From contig NC_085870.1 in the NCBI RefSeq assembly GCF_034702125.1, positions 3,154,071 to 3,218,070 of the forward strand: 64,000 nt of DNA, read 5' to 3'. Of the stretch, positions 50,101 through 61,772 are shown piece after piece. Position 1 is the first letter of the stretch, and every line of letters starts with the position of its first letter. The position numbers were made by a program, and so were the translations under genes. This DNA is from Engraulis encrasicolus. Taxonomy: Eukaryota > Chordata > Actinopteri > Clupeiformes > Engraulidae. The notes beneath the pieces were generated by a model. It was not told where the DNA came from, did not search any database, and worked only from the letters and a program-made list of their open reading frames with translations.

Positions 50101-53100
50101 TGCTTTAAAGCACGTCACTCATCAACATCACAGTGACCCTCTGATGAAGACGGAAGTAGCACCGTCGAAACATGTCAGGTAAAAGATGAAAACTTGTACA
50201 TGTCTTAAGGCAAACGAAAACCCTTAGTGTTTTAAAGGAACAGACCACCCTTTTTTGATTTTCACATATTTGCTGTATTTCCAAGCATTATTCATGAATG
50301 TGCATATCATTTTTATCTATGTATTTGCATTGCCCAGTTTAACAGTATGGCCAAATTAGGCATAGTAATGCAAGTCTATGGTACAAAATAAAACATCATC
50401 AAATGTACTTATAAACCATTTTAAAATGCATGTAAAATTCACCAGAATGTAAAAGGGCAATTTAATTCCGTCCAGTGATCACTTGTGGCTTGATGCTAAA
50501 GATACCAGTTACTTCCAGTGAGTATGCTAAGCTATGCTAATAATTCTGAATCAATAAATCTAAGTACTGAAAACACAGAGAGGAGAATTATATGCACATT
50601 CATGAATAATGCTGCGAAATACTACAAATCTGTGTAAATCAAAAAAGGGTGGTCTGTTCCTTTAAGTTAAACAGTTAGACATAATGAACTTAATATATAG
50701 GTGCCTACCCGGCGGCCGGTGCTCCTGTGCACTACAGGCACGCGCTCCTCCCCGGTCAGGGAGTTCACGTCCAGCTTGGTCGGGTCCTTGCAGCGGTGAC
50801 GCCTCTGCTTCGGACGCTCCACAAAGCTGTGCAAGATGGCCGCGCTCTGCGACTGAGAAACACATTAAAAAAGTCAGTCAGAGTGAGGCATGTTGGCTTG
50901 GCTTATTGGACAGGGTTCCCACACCTTTTTCATGATCAAATTCAAGCACCTTCAAGCACCCAATGTTCAGTTTTCAAGCACCTTTAATAGGTCGCGGGAA
51001 GGGGTATGGGGGTCCTCCCCCAGAAAAAAATGGGTTTTTAAGATGCAATTTCCTGCATTTTAATCAATTTTAGGGTGTCAAATTGCAAATCCCATCTGAC
51101 ATCTAAGTCCCTGAGATTTTTGTTGTACCTGAACAATTTATTTCTATTATTTGGCTTACTAAGTTTGACTTGACACAAATTTCAAGCATTTTCAAGCACT
51201 TCACCAAAAATCCAAGCATTTTCACAACCTTGAAAACACATTCATTCATTAATTCAACAATCATTCATTCATTCATAGTTATACAAACTGTTCCACAAAT
51301 GCTCGAATAAGTCAGATTTCTTTAAAGTTGACCGTATAGAGATGCAAGCGAACTGAACAACAATGCAAAGTAAAGTCCCTGTAGTGGCCTAACAGTAGGG
51401 CACTGGGTTACTACGTCAGCGACTCGGGTTCAATTCTGGCTCGGGTCATTTGCCAATCCTTTCCCATCTCTCTCCCCATTCATTTCCTGTCTCTCCTCCA
51501 CTGTCCACATAAAGCCCCCCCCCCCCCCCCTTTTAAGATTGGCAGTGACCAGGGGTGTAGTGGGCGTGGTACGCGGGGGTACGCAGTCCACCCACTTCTC
51601 CTGAGGTGAGATTTAAAAAAAAGAAATACATCTGACCGTGTTTGAATACAAAGAGGGTTGACATGATAAGTTGCTTAATTAATTGATGGCGTCACAAATC
51701 GCGTAACCCCACTTTAAAAATCACCACTACACCACTGGCAGTGACTTCACATGTAGTGTACGGTACTCACCGCCCCAAAGGGTGAGATGTCCATGTAGTT
51801 GGGGTTCTGCCTCATGTAGTGTACTACTCACCGCCCCAAAGGGTGAGATGTCCATGTAGTTGGGGTTCTGCCTCATGTAGTGTACTACTCACCGCCCCAA
51901 AGGGTGAGATGTCCATGTAGTTGGGGTTCTGCCTCATGTAGTGTAGTGTACTCACCGCCCCAAAGGGTGAGATGTCCATGTAGTTGGGGTTCTGCCTCAT
52001 GTAGTGTAGTGTAGTGTACTCACCGCCCCAAAGGGTGAGATGTCCATGTAGTTGGGGTTCTGCCTCATGTAGTGTAGTGTACTCACCGCCCCAAAGGGTG
52101 AGATGTCCATGTAGTTGGGGTTCTGCCTCATGTAGTGTAGTGTACTCACCGCCCCAAAGGGTGAGATGTCCATGTAGTTGGGGTTCTGCCTCATGTAGTG
52201 TAGTGTAGTGTACTCACCGCCCCAAAGGGTGAGATGTCCATGTAGTTGGGGTTCTGCCTCATGTAGTGTAGTGTAGTGTACTCACCGCCCCAAAGGGTGA
52301 GATGTCCATGTAGTTGGGGTTCTGCTTCATGCAGTGTAGTGTAGTGTACTCACCGCCCCAAAGGGTGAGATGTCCATGTAGTTGGGGTTCTGCCTCAGCC
52401 ACTCCAGCAGGCCCTTGCTGGCCGCCTCTCGGTCGATGCCCACCAGGCTCTCTGGAGGCGGAGGGGGCGGCAGTCGAAGAGAACTGGAGGGCCCCCCAGG
52501 AGGACCAGGCGGGGGACCAGGGGAGCGTTCTGATTGGCTGGTGGTGGTGGACGACACCGCTGAGTGGCTGATGCTGTCGGGCCTCTGCTGCGGACAGAGC
52601 ATGAGCATTAGGTCAGTGTTTCTCAACCTTTTTTTAGGCGAGGCAGCATTTAATTCATGAAAAATCTCAAGGCACCCCAAACCAACGAGCCGTAACATGG
52701 TATCGCATTCGATACCACACAAGCCTAGAAAAGTAATATTTGGAGACGTTCAAAGTTGCAGCTTTATCTCAGCTTTATCTCTCTCTATTAATTTAGATAG
52801 ACAAATACGTATTATATTACATAATTTATTTAGGTCAATTTCACATAGGCCTACTGTCAGCTACATTGCGCCGGCACCCCTGTTGAGAGACACTGCATTA
52901 GGCAATGTACTGTATGCCTATGAAGGCTCTCATGAATCAACTTTATGGTAGTTATGGTAGGTAGAGGGTTGCAGGATTGAATCCCACCATTACCCTCTCC
53001 CCAACTTGGTCCATGGCTTCAGTGCCCTTTAGCAAGGCACCACACTGTAACTAGTACCCTGTACCACGAATGATGTAAGTCGCTTTGAATAAAAACGTCA

Positions 53101-55943
53101 CCCAAGTATAATATAATGTTAAAAAATGGTAAGTCATGGTTTAAGGTTAAAGAAAAAGTAAGTTAATACCTGTTGTTCAGGCATGCTGAGCGGGTGGCTA
53201 CGCATGAAGGCGATGTCCGGCCCCGCCTCCACGTTTCTCCTGCGCCCCCTCCGCCGCCTCATGAAGTCGTCCCGCCGCAGGCTGCCGTTGACGATCTGCC
53301 CCGTGACGGGGTGGATGAGGCCCGCCTGCAGGATGCCCGCCATGTCCAATCCCAGGGTGCTTTGCAGGGAGCTCAGCGAGGGCAGCTTGTGCGGCTGCGG
53401 CGGTGGTGGAGGGTGAGAGTGAGGGTGGGTGTGCGGGTGAGCGGGGGGTGGCGGAGGAGGGGTGTGGACCGCGTGAGTGATGTGACCTACGGAGCCAGAT
53501 TCCGTGGCGATGCCCAGCTCGCCGGGCGGTTTGGAGAGGTCCATGGCGGCGTCCTGCCAGCCGTTGAGCAGCAGCGGGCCGCCAGCGCGGTGCGAGATGC
53601 CCACCTGGATCTTCTCGCCCGCTACCGCGTGGCATGACTTGCTAAGCGCCTCCGCCTCGAACTCGAAACGCGGCCGAACTCCCGGCTGCTTGAGGTCGGG
53701 CAGGAACGGCGGCGATATTAGTCTCTCCTGCAAGACGGCAGACAAAGAGGGTCTGTGAAATACCTGTGAATTAAGTTTGTTTGTCAGTTATTTCATCAGT
53801 GAGGGAGAGACAGAGAGAGAGAGGTCGAGAGAGAGAGTCCGAGGCACTCTGAAGTAGTCTGAAACAGCCTTTGCTATTTCGTGGAGATCAAGCCGATGCG
53901 TTTTGGTCGCGTGCAACCTTCTTCAGGGCTAATTCGAGCCTTGGAACCTCTCTCTTGACCTCACGATATTTTATCAGTTTGTAATGAAGCTAGTTTTTAA
54001 TCCCTTCAAGCATTTTGCAGTCTTTTTTTAAATGTTCACGTCTCGTGTTTAGTAATAATAAAACAAATCACCAGAACACCTTAACAAAAGAACAGAAAAG
54101 TTTGCTGTTAGCCACAGAAATGCATGCTGGATCTCCAATGGTGCACTTGTGCATTTCAGTGTTCATGTTTCAGCGCGTATGGCGTGTTAGTCACGCACTG
54201 AAACCTAGTGCCCAAAGTGCACAAGTGCGGCGTTTGCGATCCAGCAACAGCAACGTATTAGCAATGGCTAATTCATTCACCTTGGGCATGCGTGAGACGG
54301 GTGCTGGCGGGAGGCTGAAGTTAAGGCTCTGTGTGGGCGCCTGCTGCTGCTGCTGCTGCTGAACTCGCGCTGGCATGAAGGCGGGTCGCGTGGGGTCGCG
54401 TTGGGCACTGTTGGGCACACAGGTGTTGACCAGAGCACTGTGGGCCTCGTAATGGCTGGTGGAGGGCCACTTGCCCTTCAGAATGGCGTGGCAGATGCTG
54501 TCCAGGCGGTTGATGATCACGCGGTCCTGACAGGAAGAGACAGTAGGTTCAGTCTATGAGTAGAAACGGGGGAAGCAATGCTGGATTGAAACAATAATAC
54601 ACTACATTACATTACATTATACCAATCTTTCTCAAAGTGGGGCGCAAGCCCCCCTGGGGGGGCGCGGAGGCATTGCAGGGGGGGCATGTGACATCTGACT
54701 TTGGTTTCCCCCCCAAGGAAATGATTTCCTGTCTCTCCAAAAAGCAATACATTGTAAGCCCTCACCATCATTGCAGTGAATTGAAATAGCATAGGAACAC
54801 ACGTCCCTCTTTGTTTTATCTCCCCAGTCACCTATCCTTTGGTTCTGTGCAGCGCAGCGATCGTAAAATCAGTCTGCACGAGTACTGCTGTTGCTTAGGG
54901 GGGGCTCGGAAGCATCCAGACCCTCCGAAGGGGGGAATGATGGGAAAAGTTTGAGAACCATTGCATTATACATAGCTGATGCTTTTATCCGAGGAGACTC
55001 ACTGTTGTTTTATTTACAGGGTATTGGTTACAGTCCCTGGAGCAGTATGGGGTTCAGTGCCTTCCTCAAAGGCACCTCAGTCATGGAGTGGGATAGAGAG
55101 GGAGAGGTAAGGGTGGGATTCGAACCTGACACCACGGCCAATTCGCTCAGAAGCATTTTTGATAAATGTTTTCCCGCTAGCCCCAGCTTTGATGAAAATC
55201 AGCGCAATTGGCTAACTTTGTAGAGCCCGCATGAAAAAATTCTCACGGTTTCCTACTTGTCCTTTAACAGACAGGATATGTTTGGAAAATGGTCGAACTT
55301 CTCCTTTAATCTCCTTTAACACTGGGCCACGGTTGCCCGATCATTTCAAACAGGTGCATGCAATTCTGCATTCGATGATTTGGAAAAATGCTGTGGGTTT
55401 TTGGTGGTTTACATAGGATTTGTATTTGCGTTTTGAGGAGCAATATCAGGAATTCAAGAGAAAATGTTACATAAAAATTACTTTTTAAAGAGATGCAAAG
55501 GGGCAGTTCAGAATAAAAAAATGGGCTGTGCTATATGAAATATTGTGAAATATGTTTTATGTTAGCATTACTATCTTCAGAAAATTGCTTAAAAAAACAT
55601 GATATACGGTAATACATAGACATGAACAATATAGACCTTTAGATTATTCCGCATAATAATTAACAACACAATTATAAGGTTTTGCCAGGTGCCTTATGTT
55701 CAATTTGTGAACATGTCAGTCTCCTTTTCCAGTAGGCATCTTTACAGTATATCTCCCCCACTACTACAACTCAAACACTTAGTAAGATCTATGAATGACT
55801 TGAATTACTTCATAGTCAGTACCGTGAGACAACACACACTTAGTAAGATCTATGAATGAAAAAATGGATATGAACCAACCAGTCTTGTCAACATTAATCA
55901 TATGTTTTTTTTAATTCAAAATATGACTCATACTGTATGCCAT

Positions 55944-55979
<36 letters not shown>

Positions 55980-58900
55980 CAGATGGAAATCAGCTATATA
56001 CTGTAGCTATAATCTGGCACAAGCCATCCTTTACTTTTGCAAACAATGCATTTTGTGCATGTTCCCTGCTGAACAAAAGCAAATGAACTAAAGTAAACTA
56101 AACTTGAATTACTTCATAGTCAGTACCGTGAGACAATACATACTTAGTAAGATATCTATGAATGACTTGAATGACTTCGTCGTCAGTACCGTGAGACAAT
56201 ATACCTTGGGCCACCCAGAGAAGGAGTACAGGGCCTTCTCCTGCAGGAGTTGGGCGATGGTGGGCTCACGCGCCTCCTGCAGGCCGTCGGGCAGATCGCA
56301 CACCGACATCGGCGGAGCGTAGCGGGGGGCCTCCACGTAGCTGTCCACCATCAAAGCTGGGAAAACGTGACAGGAAGTGAAGAGGACATTTATTATTATT
56401 ACATTGCGACCAAAGCTAAATATGGCAACAAGCATTGAAGACAGCGTCAACATCTATTGACTCAGCTAGTGAGATCATACGGCGTCACACACAGCAAGGT
56501 TGTTCTGATGAGGAGGTGTCTACACACACAATGCCATTTGAGAGAGAAAGGAAGACACAGAATACACACGCACACACACACACGCACTCGTACAAAACTA
56601 TGATCATTTCCGAAGAGCTGGCTCCATGAATACAGTAGTTGCCCTGACAACCAGCTTCATTTCCATTCAGCCGCTAGTCTATCGCAGCAGGAGCAGTTCG
56701 AGCAGCAGCAGCGGCAGTAGCAGGGCTGGGGGAGAAACAGGGCCTGGGCACTTTTGGCTTAAAGGGGCCCCTCATGGGGGAGAAATAGGGCCCAGGCACT
56801 TTTGGCCTAAAGGGGCCCCTCATGGGGGAGAAATAGGGCCCAGGCACTTTTGGCTTAAAGGGGCCCCTCATGGGGGAGAAATAGGGCCCGGGCACTTTTG
56901 GCTTAAAGGGGCCCCTCATGGGGGAGAAATAGGGCCCGGGCACTTTTGGCTTAAAGGGGCCCCTCATGGGGGAGAAATAGGGCCCGGGCACTTTTGGCTT
57001 AAAGGGGCCCCTCATGGGGGAGAAATAGGGCCCGGGCACTTTTGGCTTAAAGGGGCCCTCATGGGGGAGAAATAGGGCCCAGGCACTTTTGGCCTAAAGG
57101 GGCCCCTCATGGGGGAGAAATAGGGCCCAGGCACTTTTGGCCTAAAGGGGCCCCTCATGGGGGAGAAATAGGGCCCAGGCACTTTTGGCTTAAAGGGGCC
57201 CCTCATGGGGGAGAAATAGGGCCCAGGCACTTTTGGCTTAAAGGGGCCCCTCATGGGGGAGAAATAGGGCCCGGGCACTTTTGGCTTAAAGGGGCCCCTC
57301 ATGGGGGAGAAATAGGGCCCGGGCACTTTTGGCTTAAAGGGCGCAGAACTGACTGACTGGTGGGCACCTCACCCTCGTGGGCCCCTATTTTCAGAAATGT
57401 AAAAAAAAAATGTTTTTGAATTTTTTTTAAAGGTACACTGTGCAGGAAATGGTCAAAAAAGGTACTGTAACTATGCTGCTCATTGAAACTGGGTTGCCTA
57501 TTGCCAAATTTGATCTTTACATGAAAGTTTACTAAGTAATAAACAAATATTTTCTAGTATGGTCCAAGTTTTTGCAGCTAAAAATGGCTATATTTGGAAA
57601 TTCAAAATGGCGGACCATGGAGAAGATCCCCCTTTTCATGTATGAAAAGTGCAACTTTTCCAGTCATAATGAATACTTAGAATTTGATGGTGGTGGTAAG
57701 TATTCATGAAAAAGGTAACATTAGTGAATGGGCAGCATGAATTCTAGAAATAAATAACTAAAAATGTCACACAGTGTCCCTTTAAACATTTCTGAAAATA
57801 GGGGCAAACGAGGGTGCAGGAGCCACCGGGAAATACCCGGTACGTCAGATGGCCAGTCCAGCCCTGAGCAGTAGCAGCAGCCGTGTCTGTGGAAGTTTGT
57901 AAGTGCAGCTCTCGGCTCTCATAAACGCCTCATTGGGAGTATATGGAGGTGCCGTGCCGGGGTCTCACAAAGCTCTGCGGTAATCTTGATTAAAGAGCTA
58001 CAGAGAGATGGGGGCATCATCCGGTGGGGGTGTGAGTGGGAGTGGGGAGCGGCCCGGTAATATCATCAGATGTGTCATATCAATGATCCTTGCAATTACC
58101 ATAATTCACACTGTACGAGTATGCTTGGGATGGGGCGGATTAATATGCATTCAGAACTACTGTGCCCTATTAGTCCGTAATTCCCCTGATTGTCGAGATT
58201 TGCAACTCGAGGACACAGAGATTGAGGAGTGGGAGGATGGGGGATGGGCAGGTCGAAGGATTAGCACCATTTATGACACAAAGGAAAAAGAGAGAGCGAG
58301 AGAACGAGCGAGAGAGAGAGAGAGAGAGAGATAGAGTGAGAAAGAGAGAGATGAATTTAAGGGTTTTGGGTGACTGAGTGAACAAACTGGAGTCCTTTTT
58401 GTGCATGGGGCCGTAAAGAAGAACATTTTATGGTGGATCTAAATAACTCGCCATACCCAATAAAGTCTTTTTAATCCATTCCGTCTCCCTTGAGTACTTT
58501 TGAGTGCCTTGTTGTTGTTGTTTTTTTATTTTGGGTGAGTATTGGGATAACCACGTGTTGGTTCTTCTCTGCCCACCATTACAGTATGCTCTCTTTGTGT
58601 TCATGGTCAATGCTGCATTTTCTCACCATCCTCAACCACACACTATAATTTGTGTGTCAAACACAAGCAGGTAATTGGAGTCTGCTCATGGGTCTTCACC
58701 TTTGTTCCTTGGTGCTCATCAGTGTAGGGGCTCTCAAACTTGGTCCAGGAAAACAGATGCTGAGGCACTCAAGGTTGCAATTTTTTTTTTTTTTTACTTT
58801 TTTATTTGGCTACAATGTCTACGCGTTTCGGCCCTTATGGCCTTCTTCAGGGCGTATCTTGATGTGCGACCTTGAGTGCCTCAGCATCTGTCTTCCTGGA

Positions 58901-59149
58901 CATAATTTGTGTGTGACTTTTAAATGCAGTACCAAGCTTACTAATCTCTTCCCATAACATTGTTACTGTATGCACTTGACTTGTTTATTATGGCCAATGC
59001 ATTTTCTCGTTATTCTGAACATGCAAAGCGCTATAGAATAGATATAATAATATTATTATTAAGATATTACTATTATTCTTCTTATTAATTAATCATCTAT
59101 TACTTATTAATCAGTAAATAATATTATATATTAATATAAGACAATAAGA

Positions 59150-59195
<46 letters not shown>

Positions 59196-61650
59196 TATTG
59201 TGATTATTTAGGCAGCGGGCCAAGAATCATAGCTCATCTAGAAAATGAGTTTCTTTGTGACCGTTTAGTGTATTGTAATTGTGTGTAGTATTGTAATTGT
59301 GTGTAATTTAGTGTAGTGTAATTGTATTACCTGGGGTCTTGACCCTCTCCTGCTTGATCTCCTCCTTGGCCTCCAGCAGCATGTCGGTCTGCTCCAGACG
59401 CGGCGTGAGCGTGGTGCTGTCCGGTTCCAGAGCGTCCGGGTCGGGCTTCATCTCCGCGGCGACGCTGGGCTCCAGAGCGTCCGGGTCCGGCTTCATCTCC
59501 ATGGCGACGCAGGGCTCCGGCTCCGTCTCCAGCTCCAGCATCTCCTGCTTGATGTGGACCACACCGGTGGCCGAGCTGGGCTCCGGAGAGGCGGAGGACA
59601 GGGGGGCGGAGGAGGACAGGGACGGCAACGAGGAGGAGGAGGGGGGCGAGGAGGCGCAGCAGCGCTGTGACGACGGGGGGGACATGGGGGTGCCGACGGG
59701 GGAGGACAAGGTGGGGTCACCACCACCGAGACTGCTCCCCACCACCGCGTCCGACCCTTCGCTGTGCGCTTCTTCCGAGTGCATCACCTCGTTGGGTGAC
59801 TTTGACGTGGTGGTCTCGTAGGGTGCGGCGTCTGACTGGACGCCATTTGAATGCGACTTTGAAGGCGTCTCGTAAGGCGTCTCCTCCCCAGGCTCACAGC
59901 CATCCTCGGGGGCCATTTCTGTGTCCGTCAGCCCTCCCAGGATGGAGTCCTCGGCAGGCGGTTCCTCGCAGGGTTCTACAAGGTTCTCCTCCTCCTCCTC
60001 CTCCTCCTCGCTCGGCTCCCGGAGCTCCGGCTGCTCCTCCTCGGTCATCTCCTCGCTCTGGGGCGCCAGTCGGGAAGACTCCTCAACAAGAGTGTCCTCC
60101 GGAGGACCCTCGGAAGGGGGACCACCCAACGAGGCTTCTTCGTCGAACCCCTGGCTGTCCACCACTCCTCCTGCCCCTCTTACTACAGCCAGGCCGTGAC
60201 TCCGCTGACTGTCCTCGGACAGCTCCTCCTCCTCCTCCTCCTTGTCGAACTCGAAGGGGGGAACACTCGTGGCAGCCATGGCGACAGCGACGTCCACGGG
60301 GCTCGGGGGGCTGCGCTGCGTCACGTCCGAGTCGCTCAGCTTGTTGTCCTCGGGATCCTCGGCCTCCTCAGGGCCCGTGTGGCCCGAGAGGCTCATGTCG
60401 CCCAGGGAAAGCGGCGTGGGGGCGTAGTCGGGCGGCGTGGGGGCGTAGTCGGGCGGCGGGGGGCTGGCCGACAGGTCCGTCTGCTCCACCGAGGGCTCGG
60501 CTCCTTCGCTCAGCTCCTTGAAGTAGGGGTGGGCGATATGGCAAAAAATGTCATATCACGATTTCTTAAACATGAAATCTCGATTTCGTTTTTTTATCAT
60601 GATATTCCAACCAAAAAATTAAAACCACAAAAATAAATGTTGATATGCTTGCAATTTGTAATTTGCAGTTAATAAAATGTTAACACACTGATGACACTCT
60701 CATAAAGTGCACAATTAGAACACAATAATGTAAAGAATAAAAGTGAACACAACAACTTAAGTAAGAAAACATCACTTTGATACTGATAGTTAACATCCTC
60801 ACTGCAAGACGATCCATACGATTTCTTCACTTTGGCAGATTCGAGACGATATTGTACTCGATATCACGATTCACGATTTACGTATGTCGCCATCGCCCAG
60901 CCCTACCTTGAAGAGCAGGAAGCTGGAGGGCAGCGCCTCCACCGGGTTGCTCTGCGAGTCCGAACTGGGCATGCTCAGGCAGTCGTTGAGCGCCGTGTCC
61001 ACCTGGGTCAAGGTCAAAGGTCAAAGACAAGGTCACACAGTGTGTACTTCACAGTCGATTCACCTCACCATGCAGCAAATATTAAAGAGAGAAAGGACGA
61101 AAATACTGAAAAATACTAAAACACACTAATTGAAGCCCTGAGACGAAGAACCATACAAGTCCACATTTTCAAATTTTGAACATAGGCCTATGTTTTTTTA
61201 ATTTGCAGTTTGAACATTACTTTTTTTATTTTGATTTTTCTTAAAGTCAGAAAACAAAAGCTTCTTAATTATAATAATATAAGATTTTTTAATGCAATGT
61301 TAGAAATCAAATGTTACCAGGTATTTACAATGTCCAATTCTGGACATTTACAATTTTTTTTGGACTTGTATGGTTCTTCGTCTCAGGGTTTTCAATTATG
61401 GCTTTGGGGGAAACGCTTCTGCGATGGATATGGTTTAAATGAGTAATGAGAATGAGCTTGAGAGTGCGTCCTTTTCTACCTCTCCGTTCACTTCATTTTC
61501 ATTTTTTTTAATTTAGATTTTTCACTTCATTTTTTTGCTAACACCCAAAATCGCTTTTTGTCCTGAAAGTTAAGCACACCTATCCCTTTCAACCTTTGTA
61601 ATTGTTTCACCAAAAAATGTGAAACACACACACACACACACACACGCACA

Positions 61651-61694
<44 letters not shown>

Positions 61695-61704
61695 CACGCA
61701 CACA

Positions 61705-61772
<68 letters not shown>

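Larger units (their letters stand above)
56721..57866. mobile_element. hAT-like element carrying a 46-bp VNTR and a nested MITE
   Basis: Ends CAGGGCTGG and CCAGCCCTG (right end GGCCAGTCCAGCCCTG); 8-bp duplication GGCAGTAG/AGCAGTAG. The interior is a tandem array (56743-57340) and a TTAA-type MITE (about 57428-57786). Confidence 0.7.

Noticed and set aside
56674..57326. Frames with repeated [16 protein letters not shown]
   Set aside because: Produced by the 46-bp minisatellite; not in frame with any chd6 exon.
56743..57340. Regular 46-bp units as a CRISPR array
   Set aside because: There are no variable spacers and the setting is a vertebrate intron; it is a minisatellite.
59667..60521. Long plus-strand frame opposite chd6 exon d
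   Set aside because: Antisense shadow of a GC-rich low-complexity exon; no start context or family match.
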